The notes: generated by a model from the letters alone, not told the origin. Counted from the stretch's first letter, positions 53,019-62,646 are shown. The stretch is 64,000 nucleotides of DNA from Lachnospiraceae bacterium (GCA_014239155.1 JAAZZQ010000085.1:248001-312000), one strand, 5' to 3'. Numbers and translations: made by a program.

Positions 53019-55376
53019 ATGACATTAAAAGAATTACCGATTGGAAAGGCGGCAGTTGTTGCTTCGGTAGGAGGCGAAGGTGCGTTGCGGCAGCACTTTT
53101 TAGACATGGGTATGATACCGGGTGTGGAAGTAGCAATGGTGAAATATGCACCAATGGGAGACCCAGTGGAGCTTCGAATTCATGGTTATGAGCTTACTTT
53201 AAGATTAGCGGATGCTGAGAAAATTACAATTGAAAAGGTACATGAAGCAAGGCACGAATCTCTAAAGGATACACTAAAGCAGGTGGGGCATAAAACACAT
53301 CATCCCGGATTAGGTGAGGGCGGTAAATACCATACAAAGAAAGATGAGAATCCACTACCAGAGAGAGAATTGCTAACGTTTGCGCTGGCAGGAAATCAAA
53401 ACTGTGGAAAGACGACGCTTTTTAATCAGTTGACAGGTTCAAATCAACATGTGGGGAATTTTCCGGGTGTGACAGTGGACAGGAAAGATGGCAGCATTAA
53501 AGGCAGACCCAATACACTTGTGACAGATTTGCCGGGCATCTATTCGCTCTCGCCCTACACAAGTGAGGAGATTGTCACTAGACAGTTTGTTTTGAATGAA
53601 AATCCCAAAGGAATTATTAATATTGTGGATGCGACCAATATTGAGCGGAATCTATATTTAACAATGCAGCTTTTGGAGTTAGATATTCCAATGGTGCTTG
53701 CGCTCAATATGATGGATGAGGTGCGGGAAAATGGTGGTTCTGTCAGAGTGAATGAGCTTGAGGAATTGCTGGGGATCCCTGTCATACCAATATCGGCGGC
53801 AAAAAATGAGGGAATTGACGAGTTGATTGACCATGCAATGCATATAGCAAAGTATCAGGAACGACCTGACAGACAGGACTTTTGTGACGCGCAAGATCAT
53901 GGAGGAGCAGTGCATCGATGTCTTCACAGCATTATGCATCTAATTGACGATCATGCGTTGGCAGCAGGAATTCCAGTTCGTTTTGCGGCTGCTAAACTTG
54001 CAGAGGGAGATATGCGTGTGCTCGAGCGGCTGAATCTGGATAACAACGAACAGGAGACATTAGAACATATTATCTGCCAGATGGAAAAGGAACGAGGATT
54101 AGATAGAGCGGCTGCCATAGCAGATATGCGATTTTCATTTATTAGCAAAATCTGTAAAGAGACTATAATTAAGCCGCATGAGAGCAAGGAACATATACGC
54201 AGCGCTGCAATAGACCGAATTTTAACAGGAAAATATACGGCAATACCAACTTTTATTATTATTATGGCGACTGTTTTTTGGTTGACTTTTAATGTAATTG
54301 GCGCATGGCTTTCTGGGCTTTTAGAGATGGCAATTGGTTCTTTGACGGATGCTGTCACAATTGCGATGAAGGCAGGGCAGGTAAATGGTGTGCTTCAGTC
54401 ACTTATCATTGATGGAATTTTTAATGGCGTGGGGAGCGTGTTGAGTTTTCTGCCAACAATAGTGACGCTGTTCTTTTTCCTGTCTATGCTTGAGGACAGT
54501 GGATACATGGCGAGAGTGGCGTTTGTTATGGATAAGCTTTTGCGCAGAATTGGATTGTCTGGCAGGAGTATTGTGCCAATGTTAATTGGATTTGGCTGTA
54601 CGGTTCCCGGTGTTATGGCAAGTAGGACATTGCCATCAGAACGTGATAGAAAGCTTACAATTTTGTTGACACCATTTATGAGCTGTTCGGCAAAGCTTCC
54701 TATTTATGCGTTTTTCACCGCAGTATTTTTTCGTGGGAAGGGTGCTATTGTCATGGTAGGTCTTTATTTTGCAGGTATTTTTGTTGGAATCCTGGCAGCG
54801 TTAATTATGCGCAGGTTTCGCTTTAAGGGAGAGGCGGTTCCGTTTGTGATGGAGCTGCCAAATTACCGTATGCCGGGGGCGAGAAATGTCGCGCAACTTT
54901 TGTGGGAGAAAGCCAAAGACTTTTTGCAAAGAGCATTTACCGTGATTTTTGCTGCCACGATACTAATCTGGATTTTACAGAACTTTGATTTGCGTTTGAA
55001 TGTGGTAAAGGATTCTCAAGATAGTATTCTGGCAATGGTTGCCGGAGTTATTGCGCCGGTATTTGCGCCTTTGGGATTTGGTGATTGGCGAATTTCTACC
55101 GCATTAATAACAGGATTTATGGCAAAGGAAAGCGTGGTGTCAACAGTGTCCGTTCTATTTGGAGATACGGCGAATCTTCTTGCTTCTATTACGCCGCTTG
55201 CTGTGGTCAGTCTCTTAATATTCTGTCTGCTCTATACGCCATGCGTGGCAGCAATTGCTTCCGTGAAGCGAGAACTGGGCGGAAAATCTGCAGTGATTAT
55301 GGTGTTTGGTCAGTGTGCAATTGCATGGATATGTGCATTTGGGGTTAGATTGGTTGGCTTGATGTTTGGTTTTTGA
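53019..55376 (+). CDS. feoB: FeoA-FeoB fusion, ferrous iron transporter
   Basis: A 785-residue inner-membrane Fe2+ transporter. Residues 1-75 are a FeoA SH3-like domain (MTLKELPIGKAAVVASVGGE, LDMGMIPGVEV). A His-rich linker (GHKTHHPGLGEGGKYHTKK) leads to the FeoB G domain: G1 AGNQNCGKTTLFN (about 125), G2 NFPGVTVDRKDG, G3 DLPGIYSLSPYTSEE, G4 LNMMDE. The C-terminal membrane domain has two Gate motifs (LIGFGCTVPGVMASRT, LLTPFMSCSAKLPIYAFF) and TALITGFMAKESVVST. Fusion of FeoA with FeoB is known in Clostridia. The ribosome site is GGGAG. A 76-residue gene follows. Confidence 0.96.
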   Translation: MTLKELPIGKAAVVASVGGEGALRQHFLDMGMIPGVEVAMVKYAPMGDPVELRIHGYELTLRLADAEKITIEKVHEARHESLKDTLKQVGHKTHHPGLGEGGKYHTKKDENPLPERELLTFALAGNQNCGKTTLFNQLTGSNQHVGNFPGVTVDRKDGSIKGRPNTLVTDLPGIYSLSPYTSEEIVTRQFVLNENPKGIINIVDATNIERNLYLTMQLLELDIPMVLALNMMDEVRENGGSVRVNELEELLGIPVIPISAAKNEGIDELIDHAMHIAKYQERPDRQDFCDAQDHGGAVHRCLHSIMHLIDDHALAAGIPVRFAAAKLAEGDMRVLERLNLDNNEQETLEHIICQMEKERGLDRAAAIADMRFSFISKICKETIIKPHESKEHIRSAAIDRILTGKYTAIPTFIIIMATVFWLTFNVIGAWLSGLLEMAIGSLTDAVTIAMKAGQVNGVLQSLIIDGIFNGVGSVLSFLPTIVTLFFFLSMLEDSGYMARVAFVMDKLLRRIGLSGRSIVPMLIGFGCTVPGVMASRTLPSERDRKLTILLTPFMSCSAKLPIYAFFTAVFFRGKGAIVMVGLYFAGIFVGILAALIMRRFRFKGEAVPFVMELPNYRMPGARNVAQLLWEKAKDFLQRAFTVIFAATILIWILQNFDLRLNVVKDSQDSILAMVAGVIAPVFAPLGFGDWRISTALITGFMAKESVVSTVSVLFGDTANLLASITPLAVVSLLIFCLLYTPCVAAIASVKRELGGKSAVIMVFGQCAIAWICAFGVRLVGLMFGF

Positions 55377-55393
55377 AAGGAGAAGATAAAATT

Positions 55394-55624
55394 ATGGATT
55401 ATAATGATAGTATAATTGAAGAAGTTTTAAAACATCTGGATGGTGAGCTGGCACATGGGGCAGTCCGTATGAGTGTTATTTTTGATGATACGGCAAAGGA
55501 AGCAAAGACAGTGTCTCACAAGTGCTGCCACAGTTATGGCAGACCTGCTACAGAGACAGTAGGGTTGCTTGATATGTATACGGATATCAGTGCGGGAACT
55601 TCAGATAAAGAATTTATCGAGTAG
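55394..55624 (+). CDS. Small FeoB-linked protein, 76 residues
   Basis: Starts 18 bases after feoB with AAAGGAGA 8 bases upstream of ATG 55394. The protein is acidic and has one Cys-Cys-His cluster (SHKCCHSYGRPATET). The genomic position is that of FeoC or FeoB-associated proteins, but there is no winged-helix signature. It may bind iron or an iron-sulphur cluster. A strong terminator follows, closing the feo operon. Confidence 0.7.
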   Translation: MDYNDSIIEEVLKHLDGELAHGAVRMSVIFDDTAKEAKTVSHKCCHSYGRPATETVGLLDMYTDISAGTSDKEFIE

Positions 55625-55648
55625 GGAAGATTTTTCTTCCCTACTCGC
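55618..55648 (+). terminator. Terminator of the feo operon
   Basis: CGAGTAGGGAAGA / TCTTCCCTACTCG stem with TTTT in the loop, overlapping the stop codon of the preceding ORF. The arms resemble those at 26969-26996. A further small palindrome GTCAG-TCTAG-CTGAC follows near 55660, like the one after rqcH. Confidence 0.85.
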
Positions 55649-55693
55649 GTATTGGCTACAGGTCAGTCTAGCTGACAATTTTCTCTATGCGAT

Positions 55694-58129
55694 TTAACCC
55701 ATTGTAACAACAACATTTACATCAGATTTTCTGGTTTCTAATGGTATGACACAGCCATCTATCTTTACGCCATCTACTATCATAGAGACAACACCTTTCT
55801 GCACATTATTTGGATTTTTGACTGTAATATGATAAAGGACATCACGAAAGCGCCGTGTCAGTTTAAAATCGCCAAAATCCGCAGGTATACAAGGATCCAC
55901 GCAGAGTCCTTTGTGTGTGGGGTATACACCAAGAATATACTGAGAAATATTGGTGAAAGTCCATGCGGCTGTTCCTGTGAGCCAGCTATTTTTTGCTTCT
56001 CCATGATACTTTGCGTCACGCCCAGCGACCATCTGTGAGTATACATAAGGCTCTGTTCTGTGGATTTCACTGATTTCCTCCACATAAGCGGGGCATGTTT
56101 TCTGATAAATTTCAAACGCTCTGTCACCGTGCCCAAGCACCGTTTCTGCAATGGAAACCCAAGGGTTGTTGTGGCAGAAAATACCAGCATTCTCTTTGTA
56201 TCCGGGCGGATAGGAAGAAATTTCACCTAACTCGACATGATACTTTGTATAGGCAGGTTGTAAAATCATAATACCATATTTGGTGTCTAGTTTTTCTTTT
56301 ACAGAGTTTAATGCTTTTTCTGCAAGCCCTTCTTTTACACCAATACCTGCAAGTACACAGAACCCTTGTGGTTCAATATAAATCTGTCCTTCCTCGCATT
56401 CTTTGGAGCCGACTTTGTTGCTATACGCATCGTATGCCCGCACAAACCAGTCACCGTCCCAGCCATCTTTAAGTACTGCATCATACATGACAGCAACTTC
56501 GTTTCTTGCACGGTTTGCCTCTGCCTCATCGCCAAGCAGTTCTGCAAGTTGTGCATACTCTTCACCATATTTAACGAACATTCCAGCAATAAATATGGAT
56601 TCTGCCACGGGACCTTCACTTGGACCAAACGTCTGAAAGGACTCTCCGGGATGCTCGGAAAAGCAGTTGAGATTTAAACAATCGTTCCAGTCTGCACGCC
56701 CAATGAGTGGAAGATTGTGTGGTCCTTTGTGCGTTACAATATAGTCAAAGGAGCGTTTTAAATGTTCCATCAGTGGTGTTGCTACATGCATGTTATTGTC
56801 ATAAGGGACTATTTCCTTTAAGATGGACAAGTCGCCTGTTTCACGAATATAGGCGCTTGTTCCAGCAATTAACCAGAGTGGGTCGTCATTGAAGCCACTT
56901 CCAATATCGGAGTTGCCCTTTTTCGTGAGTGGTTGATATTGATGGTATGCACTGCCATCTTGAAATTGCGTGGAAGCAATATCAATAATGCGTTCTCTTG
57001 CGCGGTCAGGAATTAAATGTACAAAGCCCAACAAATCTTGGCAGGAATCCCGAAAACCCATTCCGCGTCCAATGCCAGATTCATAGTAGGAGGCAGACCG
57101 ACTCATGTTGAACGTTACCATACATTGATATTGGTTCCAGATGTTGACCATTCTATTTACTTTGTCGTTGGAGGATTCTACGACATAGCGGCTAAGTAAA
57201 TCGCTCCAGTATGCATTTAACTCTGCAAATGCCTCGTCCACAGCAGCATCAGAATTATATTTCGCAATCATTGCGTTGGCGGGTTTTTTGTTTACTATAT
57301 TTGGCGCTTCAAATTTTTCTTTAACAGGATTTTCCAGATAACCAAGAAGAAATACATAAGATTTTTCCTCTCCAGCGGCTAGTGTGATATCAATCTGGTG
57401 AGCCGCAATTGGAGACCAGCCGCTTGCCATAGAATTTGTACATTTGCCAGCTATCACAGCTTTAGGTTTGTCAGCGCCATTGTATGTGCCAATAAAGCTA
57501 TCACGAATGGTATCAAATCCATCTACGTTTGTATTGACTGTGTAAATAGCATAGTGATTGCGGCGCTCACGATACTCTGTCTTATGATAGATGGTTGCAC
57601 CGTCGACCTCCACTTCGCCAGTGCTCAGATTTCGCTGAAAATTTCTGGAATCATCATCAGCATTCCACAGACACCATTCCACATAAGAGAATAAAGATAT
57701 TTTCTTTTCTACAGTGTCGTTATTTTTTATCTTTATCTGGGAGATTTCACAATTATCATTCATTGGGACAAAAGTGAGGACAGACGCCTGCACACGATTC
57801 TTGGCGGCAGTAAAGCGGCTGTAGCCAATTCCATGACGGCATTCATAGGTGTCAAGTGTTGTCTTGGTTGGTTGCCAGCCCGGATTCCAGATTGTGTCAC
57901 CATCTTTTATGTAAAAGTATTTTCCGTTGGTGTCATAGGGTACATCATTATAGCGATAACGTGTCAGACGCAAAAGTTTTGCATCCTTATAAAAAGTATA
58001 ACCACCACAAGTGTTTGAGATTAGGGAGAAAAAGTCCCTACATCCCAGATAATTAATCCACGGAAGTGGTGTTTTGGGTGTTGTGATGACATATTCTCGG
58101 TTCGTATCATCAAAATATCCAAATTTCAT
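55694..58129 (-). CDS. Cellobiose phosphorylase (GH94)
   Basis: An 811-residue cytosolic enzyme that splits cellobiose with phosphate into glucose-1-phosphate and glucose. It begins [20 protein letters not shown], the standard cellobiose phosphorylase N-terminus. It has the substrate-binding [21 protein letters not shown] region, [18 protein letters not shown] and the catalytic Asp in [13 protein letters not shown] (about residue 480), with the typical [11 protein letters not shown] near the end. No signal peptide. The ribosome site is AAGGAGGA. It is divergent from a LacI-family regulator 425 bases away, which probably controls it. Confidence 0.95.
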   Translation of the reverse strand: MKFGYFDDTNREYVITTPKTPLPWINYLGCRDFFSLISNTCGGYTFYKDAKLLRLTRYRYNDVPYDTNGKYFYIKDGDTIWNPGWQPTKTTLDTYECRHGIGYSRFTAAKNRVQASVLTFVPMNDNCEISQIKIKNNDTVEKKISLFSYVEWCLWNADDDSRNFQRNLSTGEVEVDGATIYHKTEYRERRNHYAIYTVNTNVDGFDTIRDSFIGTYNGADKPKAVIAGKCTNSMASGWSPIAAHQIDITLAAGEEKSYVFLLGYLENPVKEKFEAPNIVNKKPANAMIAKYNSDAAVDEAFAELNAYWSDLLSRYVVESSNDKVNRMVNIWNQYQCMVTFNMSRSASYYESGIGRGMGFRDSCQDLLGFVHLIPDRARERIIDIASTQFQDGSAYHQYQPLTKKGNSDIGSGFNDDPLWLIAGTSAYIRETGDLSILKEIVPYDNNMHVATPLMEHLKRSFDYIVTHKGPHNLPLIGRADWNDCLNLNCFSEHPGESFQTFGPSEGPVAESIFIAGMFVKYGEEYAQLAELLGDEAEANRARNEVAVMYDAVLKDGWDGDWFVRAYDAYSNKVGSKECEEGQIYIEPQGFCVLAGIGVKEGLAEKALNSVKEKLDTKYGIMILQPAYTKYHVELGEISSYPPGYKENAGIFCHNNPWVSIAETVLGHGDRAFEIYQKTCPAYVEEISEIHRTEPYVYSQMVAGRDAKYHGEAKNSWLTGTAAWTFTNISQYILGVYPTHKGLCVDPCIPADFGDFKLTRRFRDVLYHITVKNPNNVQKGVVSMIVDGVKIDGCVIPLETRKSDVNVVVTMG

Positions 58130-58204
58130 CGTATGTTCCTCCTTTTTAATTTATAATTTTAATAAAAAGCTTTGTAGTGACAAGTAGCAATCTCAAGAAT
58201 CAAT

Positions 58205-58240
58205 GATTCAAAAGATTTACGAAAACGATTAAGTTAACCT
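58205..58240. promoter_or_regulatory. Possible LacI-type operator upstream of the phosphorylase
   Basis: The stretch TTTACGAAAACGATTAAG has a central AAAACG element of the type bound by LacI-family proteins, but is not a clean palindrome. It lies about 75-110 bases before the phosphorylase start. Confidence 0.3.
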
Positions 58241-58331
58241 GATATGCATAATTTAGCATAGAATAAAACAGAAAGCAAGATAATTTTTTCGTTTCCTGTT
58301 ACATAATTGTTTCTTTGTTTACTTTTCACAA

Positions 58332-58452
58332 GTCAGGAATGTGTATTTCGTGAGAACATGATTTAGGGGGAGGGGGCGACTTTTGTGCAGCAAAACTTTA
58401 AATATCGTTTCAAATATTACTATGAGCGGCTTTTTGGCTGTGAATAGGAACC
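58332..58452 (+). repeat. Dispersed repeat family 2, copy D
   Basis: CAGGAATG is joined to TGTATTTCGTGAGAACATGA with a short deletion in the first hairpin, then GGGGGCGACTTTTGTG, CAGCAAAACTTTAAATATCG, ATTACTATGAGCGGC and the terminal TGTGAATAGG. It lies between the divergent phosphorylase and LacI regulator genes. Confidence 0.78.
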
Positions 58453-58554
58453 TTATTTGCAAAAAAGCAATTCCTATTGTATGATTAGAAAAAGTTTTAC
58501 ATAAAGAAATTCCAAACAGGCTAAAAGATTATGATAAGAGAAGAGGTACAATAT

Positions 58555-59577
58555 ATGGTTTCTATGAAAGATATCGCTGTCGCATGTGGCGTGTCGGTCG
58601 CTACAGTTAGTAAAGCATTGAATGATCAGAAAGATATTGGGGAGGAGACCAAAAAGCGGGTGAGAATTATAGCAAAAGAGCTCGGTTATCATCCAAATGC
58701 GTCAGCTCGAACATTGAAGACAAATCGCTCTTATAATCTCGGGGTTTTGTATAAGGAGAAATCTGGCAGCGGACTGACACACGATTATTTTTCGCAAGTT
58801 TTGGAACATTTTAGGTATACGGCAGAAAACAGTGGGTATGATATCACTTTTTTGTCCAACTCAAAGACCAGGAAAGATAAAATGTCCTATCTCGAGCATT
58901 CTGTTTACAGGAGAATGGATGGTGTGATGATTGCTGTTGCGGATTATAGTGACCCTGAAGTAGTGGAGCTTTTGTGTAGCGACCTCCCGGTTGTCACTGT
59001 TGATTATTGCTATCATGGAAGGATATCCATAATGTCAGACAATGTTTCTGGTATGGAGAAATTGCTTTCTTATGTTTATGCACAAGGGCATCAGGAAATT
59101 GCCTATATATATGGAGAGGATTCTATGGTGACAGCAAGTAGAATTTCCACATACTATCGTTTTATGGAAGAAAAAAAATTAAAAATTCGAGAGGATTTAC
59201 TGTATAAAGGCCGATACAGGGATTCCGGCATTGCGGGAGTGATTACAAACAGGTTGTTGGATTATAATCAACCGCCGACATGTATCTTATATGCAGATGA
59301 TTTCTCGGCGATTGGTGGCATGAATGCAATTAAAAGCAGAGGACTTCGAGTGCCGAAGGATATATCAATTGCAGGATATGATGGGATTTTGATGGCCTCT
59401 CAGTTAGAGCCGCAACTTACAACATATCGGCAGAATACAAAAGGGATTGGGTGTATGGCAGCAGAGGAACTAATCCATTTGATTGAAAATCCGCAGGAAA
59501 CACCTATTTGTGAGCATACAATGAGCGGAGAATTGATTTTGGGCAATTCTGTTGCGCAAGTTCCACAAAAAATTTAA
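58555..59577 (+). CDS. LacI-family transcriptional regulator
   Basis: A 340-residue repressor. The N-terminal HTH SMKDIAVACGVSVATVSKALN and the hinge region GYHPNASARTLKTNRS are followed by a periplasmic-binding-like sugar domain (YNLGVLYKEKSG to LTTYRQNTKGIGCMAAEEL). ATG 58555 follows AGAGG by 7 bases; the upstream ATG 58531 has no site. The divergent GH94 gene suggests it senses cellobiose or a related sugar; the ligand is not decided by sequence. Confidence 0.93.
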   Translation: MVSMKDIAVACGVSVATVSKALNDQKDIGEETKKRVRIIAKELGYHPNASARTLKTNRSYNLGVLYKEKSGSGLTHDYFSQVLEHFRYTAENSGYDITFLSNSKTRKDKMSYLEHSVYRRMDGVMIAVADYSDPEVVELLCSDLPVVTVDYCYHGRISIMSDNVSGMEKLLSYVYAQGHQEIAYIYGEDSMVTASRISTYYRFMEEKKLKIREDLLYKGRYRDSGIAGVITNRLLDYNQPPTCILYADDFSAIGGMNAIKSRGLRVPKDISIAGYDGILMASQLEPQLTTYRQNTKGIGCMAAEELIHLIENPQETPICEHTMSGELILGNSVAQVPQKI

Positions 59578-59729
59578 TATTTCGTTAATTTACCTTATTC
59601 GTTTTGTATGATATGATGAAATTATTCAATAGTTTATACTAAATTATTTGAGTTACGTTTATATATTACAACAATTATTTAGTATTTTTAGAAATGTGTT
59701 ATACTATGGCGAAAAGGTGAGGCAGTGAG

Positions 59730-60116
59730 ATGGCAGGGATATTGTATGATGCTAGGCGTATTAAAGTCTATGAGGGACTTATGGCACTTGGGGAGCTTGC
59801 GTGTGAGTCAAGGCAGTGGTGTGATGCACTCTGGGAAGAATTGGTATTTGATTCACAACTGACAGAGGAATTGGTATTTTATTTAGAACATCATTATCTG
59901 ATGGATAAGGTGCATTGTGAGGGATATGGATTGACAGATTTGTATATATGGCAGATGAATCGATACAATCTTATCAGAGAATCGGGTAAAAATACAGCAA
60001 CCTGCAATAAGGACAGAATGGTGCTTCACGCATTTAGAGATATGATTGATATGAAAAAGGAACCTGCAATATATGTGAAAAGGTTAACAATGGGCAGAGG
60101 AATGGATCAGGCGTAG
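59730..60116 (+). CDS. Conserved hypothetical protein, 128 residues
   Basis: A soluble, mostly helical protein opening MAGILYDARRIKVYEGLMAL and carrying two aromatic Cys/His-rich stretches (ESRQWCDALWEEL, HHYLMDKVHCEGYG). It has no signal or membrane segment. The start follows GTGAGG. A DUF1700-like gene follows after 21 bases, so they may be co-transcribed. I do not recognise a domain. Confidence 0.7.
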   Translation: MAGILYDARRIKVYEGLMALGELACESRQWCDALWEELVFDSQLTEELVFYLEHHYLMDKVHCEGYGLTDLYIWQMNRYNLIRESGKNTATCNKDRMVLHAFRDMIDMKKEPAIYVKRLTMGRGMDQA

Positions 60117-60137
60117 ACAGATACTTGGGGGTTATTT

Positions 60138-60602
60138 ATGAACTGTGAAGAATTTTTAAGGCAATTTCATGATGCGTTAGAAGGCAAAGTCTCAGAGAGT
60201 CTGATACAGGAGAATATAAATTATTATAGGTCATACATCGATAGTCAAACTGCAACTGGCAGAAGTGAATCTGATGTGCTTTATTCGCTTGGAGATCCTA
60301 GGCTTTTGGCAAAGACAATTGAAGAGAGTAGGAAGTTTGCGTCTGAGAGTCGGAGTGGAGCTGATTATAGAAATTTTAGTTCATCACACACATACACTGA
60401 AAATGACAGGTATACGGATGATAATGGTGAAAAACTTAATAGGATTCCAAGGTGGCTTATAACCTGTATCGTTGTGGTAGTGGTATTGCTGATACTCTCA
60501 GGAATATTTCGGATGTTTGTATTTTTGGCGCCGTACATTATCGTCTGTATATTGACTATTTTTTTATTTCGGGCTGTTCGCAATTGGTGGCAGGGAAAAT
60601 AA
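60138..60602 (+). CDS. DUF1700/HAAS-type membrane protein
   Basis: A 154-residue protein: an N-terminal helical domain CEEFLRQFHDALEGKVSESL to ESDVLYSLGDPRLLAKTIEES, resembling the HAAS/DUF1700 module that usually couples to PadR-type regulators, a polar linker, and two C-terminal TM helices (LITCIVVVVVLLILSGIFRM, FLAPYIIVCILTIFLF). No PadR gene is adjacent here. A terminator follows directly. Confidence 0.78.
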   Translation: MNCEEFLRQFHDALEGKVSESLIQENINYYRSYIDSQTATGRSESDVLYSLGDPRLLAKTIEESRKFASESRSGADYRNFSSSHTYTENDRYTDDNGEKLNRIPRWLITCIVVVVVLLILSGIFRMFVFLAPYIIVCILTIFLFRAVRNWWQGK

Positions 60603-60606
60603 AGTA

Positions 60607-60638
60607 GAAAAACGACCTTTTACAAAAGGTCGTTTTTC
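60607..60638 (+). terminator. Terminator after the DUF1700-like gene
   Basis: GAAAAACGACCTTTT / AAAAGGTCGTTTTTC around a two-base loop. Confidence 0.93.
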
Positions 60639-60964
60639 ATTAAGGGGAGTATAAATAATTAATATATAAGGGTTGTAAAGAGGATTGAAGGAGTATCTCT
60701 TTACTAATATTAGTATATCAAGTATGTTTGGAAAGGTCAACTAATTTCTGAAAATAAAACTTAACAAACAATAATTGTCAGATTTGGGCAGTGTATCCAA
60801 AGTTAACATGATATGTAAATAAAAATTCTTGAATAAAAAAGTGCATTTGTGCAAATCATATCTGTGTAGCATGAAACAAGTGCTGATGGCATGCAAAATA
60901 AACGCGAAAACAGTTGTATGTCAAAAGAAAGGGATATGAATCCCAAATAATTGGAGGTATCATT
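60639..60964. other. AT-rich leader region
   Basis: No gene or RNA is supported. It presumably contains the promoter of the small Asn/Ser-rich protein, but no consensus -35/-10 pair stands out. Confidence 0.4.
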
Positions 60965-61126
60965 ATGTCTGGAACAAACAACAACGATCAGAACAAGTCA
61001 AATAACAGCTATCAGAATTCTCAGAATTCTCAGAACTCACAGAATTCTCAGGGTTCTAACAGCACAAACAACAGCAATTCTGAGAATAATCAGAAGAACT
61101 GCAAGAACAGCAATAACAACAAATAA
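60965..61126 (+). CDS. Small Asn/Ser/Gln-rich protein, 53 residues
   Basis: ATG 60965 follows TTGGAGGT by 8 bases. The peptide begins MSGTNNNDQNKSNNSYQNSQ and is then almost entirely N, S and Q, with a (QNS)n run that includes five tandem QNSQNS triplet units; the only other features are one Cys and a few Lys. It has no hydrophobic segment, so it is likely intrinsically disordered. A strong terminator follows 18 bases after its stop, so it is a real single-gene unit. The function is unknown; the composition resembles some small spore or coat-associated proteins of Clostridia, a weak hint. Confidence 0.72.
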   Translation: MSGTNNNDQNKSNNSYQNSQNSQNSQNSQGSNSTNNSNSENNQKNCKNSNNNK

Positions 61127-61143
61127 TTGTTACTGGGACTCGA

Positions 61144-61177
61144 AAAGGCAAGGCTTGATTGCAAGTCTTGCCTTTTT
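61144..61177 (+). terminator. Terminator after the Asn/Ser-rich protein
   Basis: AAAGGCAAGGCTTG / CAAGTCTTGCCTTTTT stem with an ATTG loop. Confidence 0.92.
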
Positions 61178-61265
61178 GTGTGCAAACTTGTGCAGAGGAA
61201 ATATGCTACTAACGTGGCGCACAGGTCGCGCGGCGAGTGGGGAAGATGAGAGTCTCTTACTCCAT
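61178..61265 (+). repeat. Dispersed repeat family 1, copy 3
   Basis: CTTGTGCAGAGGAAATATG, then CTACTAACGTGGCGCACAGG. The outer stem CTTGTGC / GCACAGG and inner GCTAC / GTGGC pair fully. Then GTCGCGCGGCGAG and the arms GTGGGGAAGATGAG / TCTCTTACTC. It again follows a terminator T-run. Confidence 0.8.
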
Positions 61266-61458
61266 TGCACAGACCCGTGTATATGGGTGTTTAAAGGAAA
61301 TTAATATTTGTATCGGAATCTAAAGAGATATAAATAGTAAGTTTTATAACGCAAGTTATACGCGAAATTCTATTTGACAGATAAGGCGAATGAATATAAT
61401 ATATTAAAAGTAAACGTGATTTAGGAATCCTTGAAAAAGAAGGGGCGTAAAATAAAAG

Positions 61459-62646
61459 ATGAAGCGATATGAATTGATTGCACCTTGTCATTTTGGAATG
61501 GAAGCATTATTAAAGAGGGAAATTATAGAACTTGGATATGATGTGTCTCATGTGGAAGACGGAAGAGTGACTTTTATCGGTGATGATGAAGCGATATGTC
61601 GTGCCAATATAGGATTGAGAATTGCTGAACGAATTTTAATCAAAGTAGGAAGTTTTCATGCGGAGACTTTTGAGGAATTGTTTGTGAATACCAAAGAACT
61701 TCCGTGGGAGGAGTTTATTCCTGTGGATGGGAAGTTTTGGGTGGCAAAGGCTGCCAGCATAAAAAGCAAACTTTTTTCTCCTTCAGATATACAATCCATT
61801 ATGAAAAAGGCAATGGTAGAGCGGTTAAAGCAGATCTACCATGTAAACTGGTTTGCGGAGGAAGGACAGAGCTTTCCAGTTCGTGTTTTTCTAATGAAAG
61901 ATATTGTGACAGTGGGATTAGACACCACAGGCGAGTCGCTACATAAAAGAGGATACCGCAAATATACTGCAAAAGCACCAATTGCGGAGAATCTTGCTGC
62001 GGCGATGATTTTGTTGACGCCGTGGAAAAGCAATAGGATACTTGTGGACCCGTTTTGCGGAAGCGGAACCATACCAATTGAGGCGGCATTGATGGCGGCA
62101 AAGATAGCACCAGGTATGAAAAGAGGTTTTACAGCACTTCGCTGGAAGCATCTTATTGAGAAGAAAATGTGGGATGACTGTTACGAGGAGGCAAGAGAAT
62201 TAGTTGATTTATCCGTTCCTGTCACAATAGAAGGGTATGATATTAACCCAGAGATGGTAAAAATTGCAAAACAAAATGCTCATCTTGCCGGAGTAGAACA
62301 CATGATTCAGTTTGCCGTAAAGGATGTGGGACAGCTTGCACATGAAGGGAAATATGGTTTTATTATAACAAACCCTCCCTATGGCGAGCGACTTGAGGAA
62401 AAGGCAGCGATTCCAGCCCTCTATAAGAAATTGGGGGAGCGGTTTCGCGCTTTGGAGACATGGTCTCTTTATCTAATTACCTCCTTTGAGGATGCGCAGC
62501 AAAATATTGGAAGGAACGCAGATAAGAACAGAAAAGTATACAATGGCATGATGAAAACTTATTATTATCAATTTATGGGACCGCGTCCGCCAAAAAATAA
62601 TAAAGATGAATTTAAGTGGAAGAATAAGTCTGAAACAAAGGAGTAG
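61459..62646 (+). CDS. THUMP-domain RNA N2-guanine methyltransferase (RlmL N-half / YpsC-like)
   Basis: A 395-residue enzyme. The N-terminal THUMP region (1-160) opens KRYELIAPCHFGMEALLKRE and leads to a Rossmann methylase with DPFCGSGTIPIEAA (about residue 195) and the catalytic N-PP-Y motif ITNPPYGERLEEK (about 305). This is the layout of bacterial RlmL/YpsC enzymes that methylate the exocyclic amine of 23S G2445. The C-terminus is charged (KNNKDEFKWKNKSETKE). It ends before the IS110 remnant. Confidence 0.9.
   Translation: MKRYELIAPCHFGMEALLKREIIELGYDVSHVEDGRVTFIGDDEAICRANIGLRIAERILIKVGSFHAETFEELFVNTKELPWEEFIPVDGKFWVAKAASIKSKLFSPSDIQSIMKKAMVERLKQIYHVNWFAEEGQSFPVRVFLMKDIVTVGLDTTGESLHKRGYRKYTAKAPIAENLAAAMILLTPWKSNRILVDPFCGSGTIPIEAALMAAKIAPGMKRGFTALRWKHLIEKKMWDDCYEEARELVDLSVPVTIEGYDINPEMVKIAKQNAHLAGVEHMIQFAVKDVGQLAHEGKYGFIITNPPYGERLEEKAAIPALYKKLGERFRALETWSLYLITSFEDAQQNIGRNADKNRKVYNGMMKTYYYQFMGPRPPKNNKDEFKWKNKSETKE

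Noticed and set aside
60951-61304. A 117-residue frame rich in Arg/Thr/Ile overlapping the Asn/Ser-rich gene
   Set aside because: It is the shifted reading of the AAC/CAG/TCT repeats, and runs through the terminator and repeat family 1.
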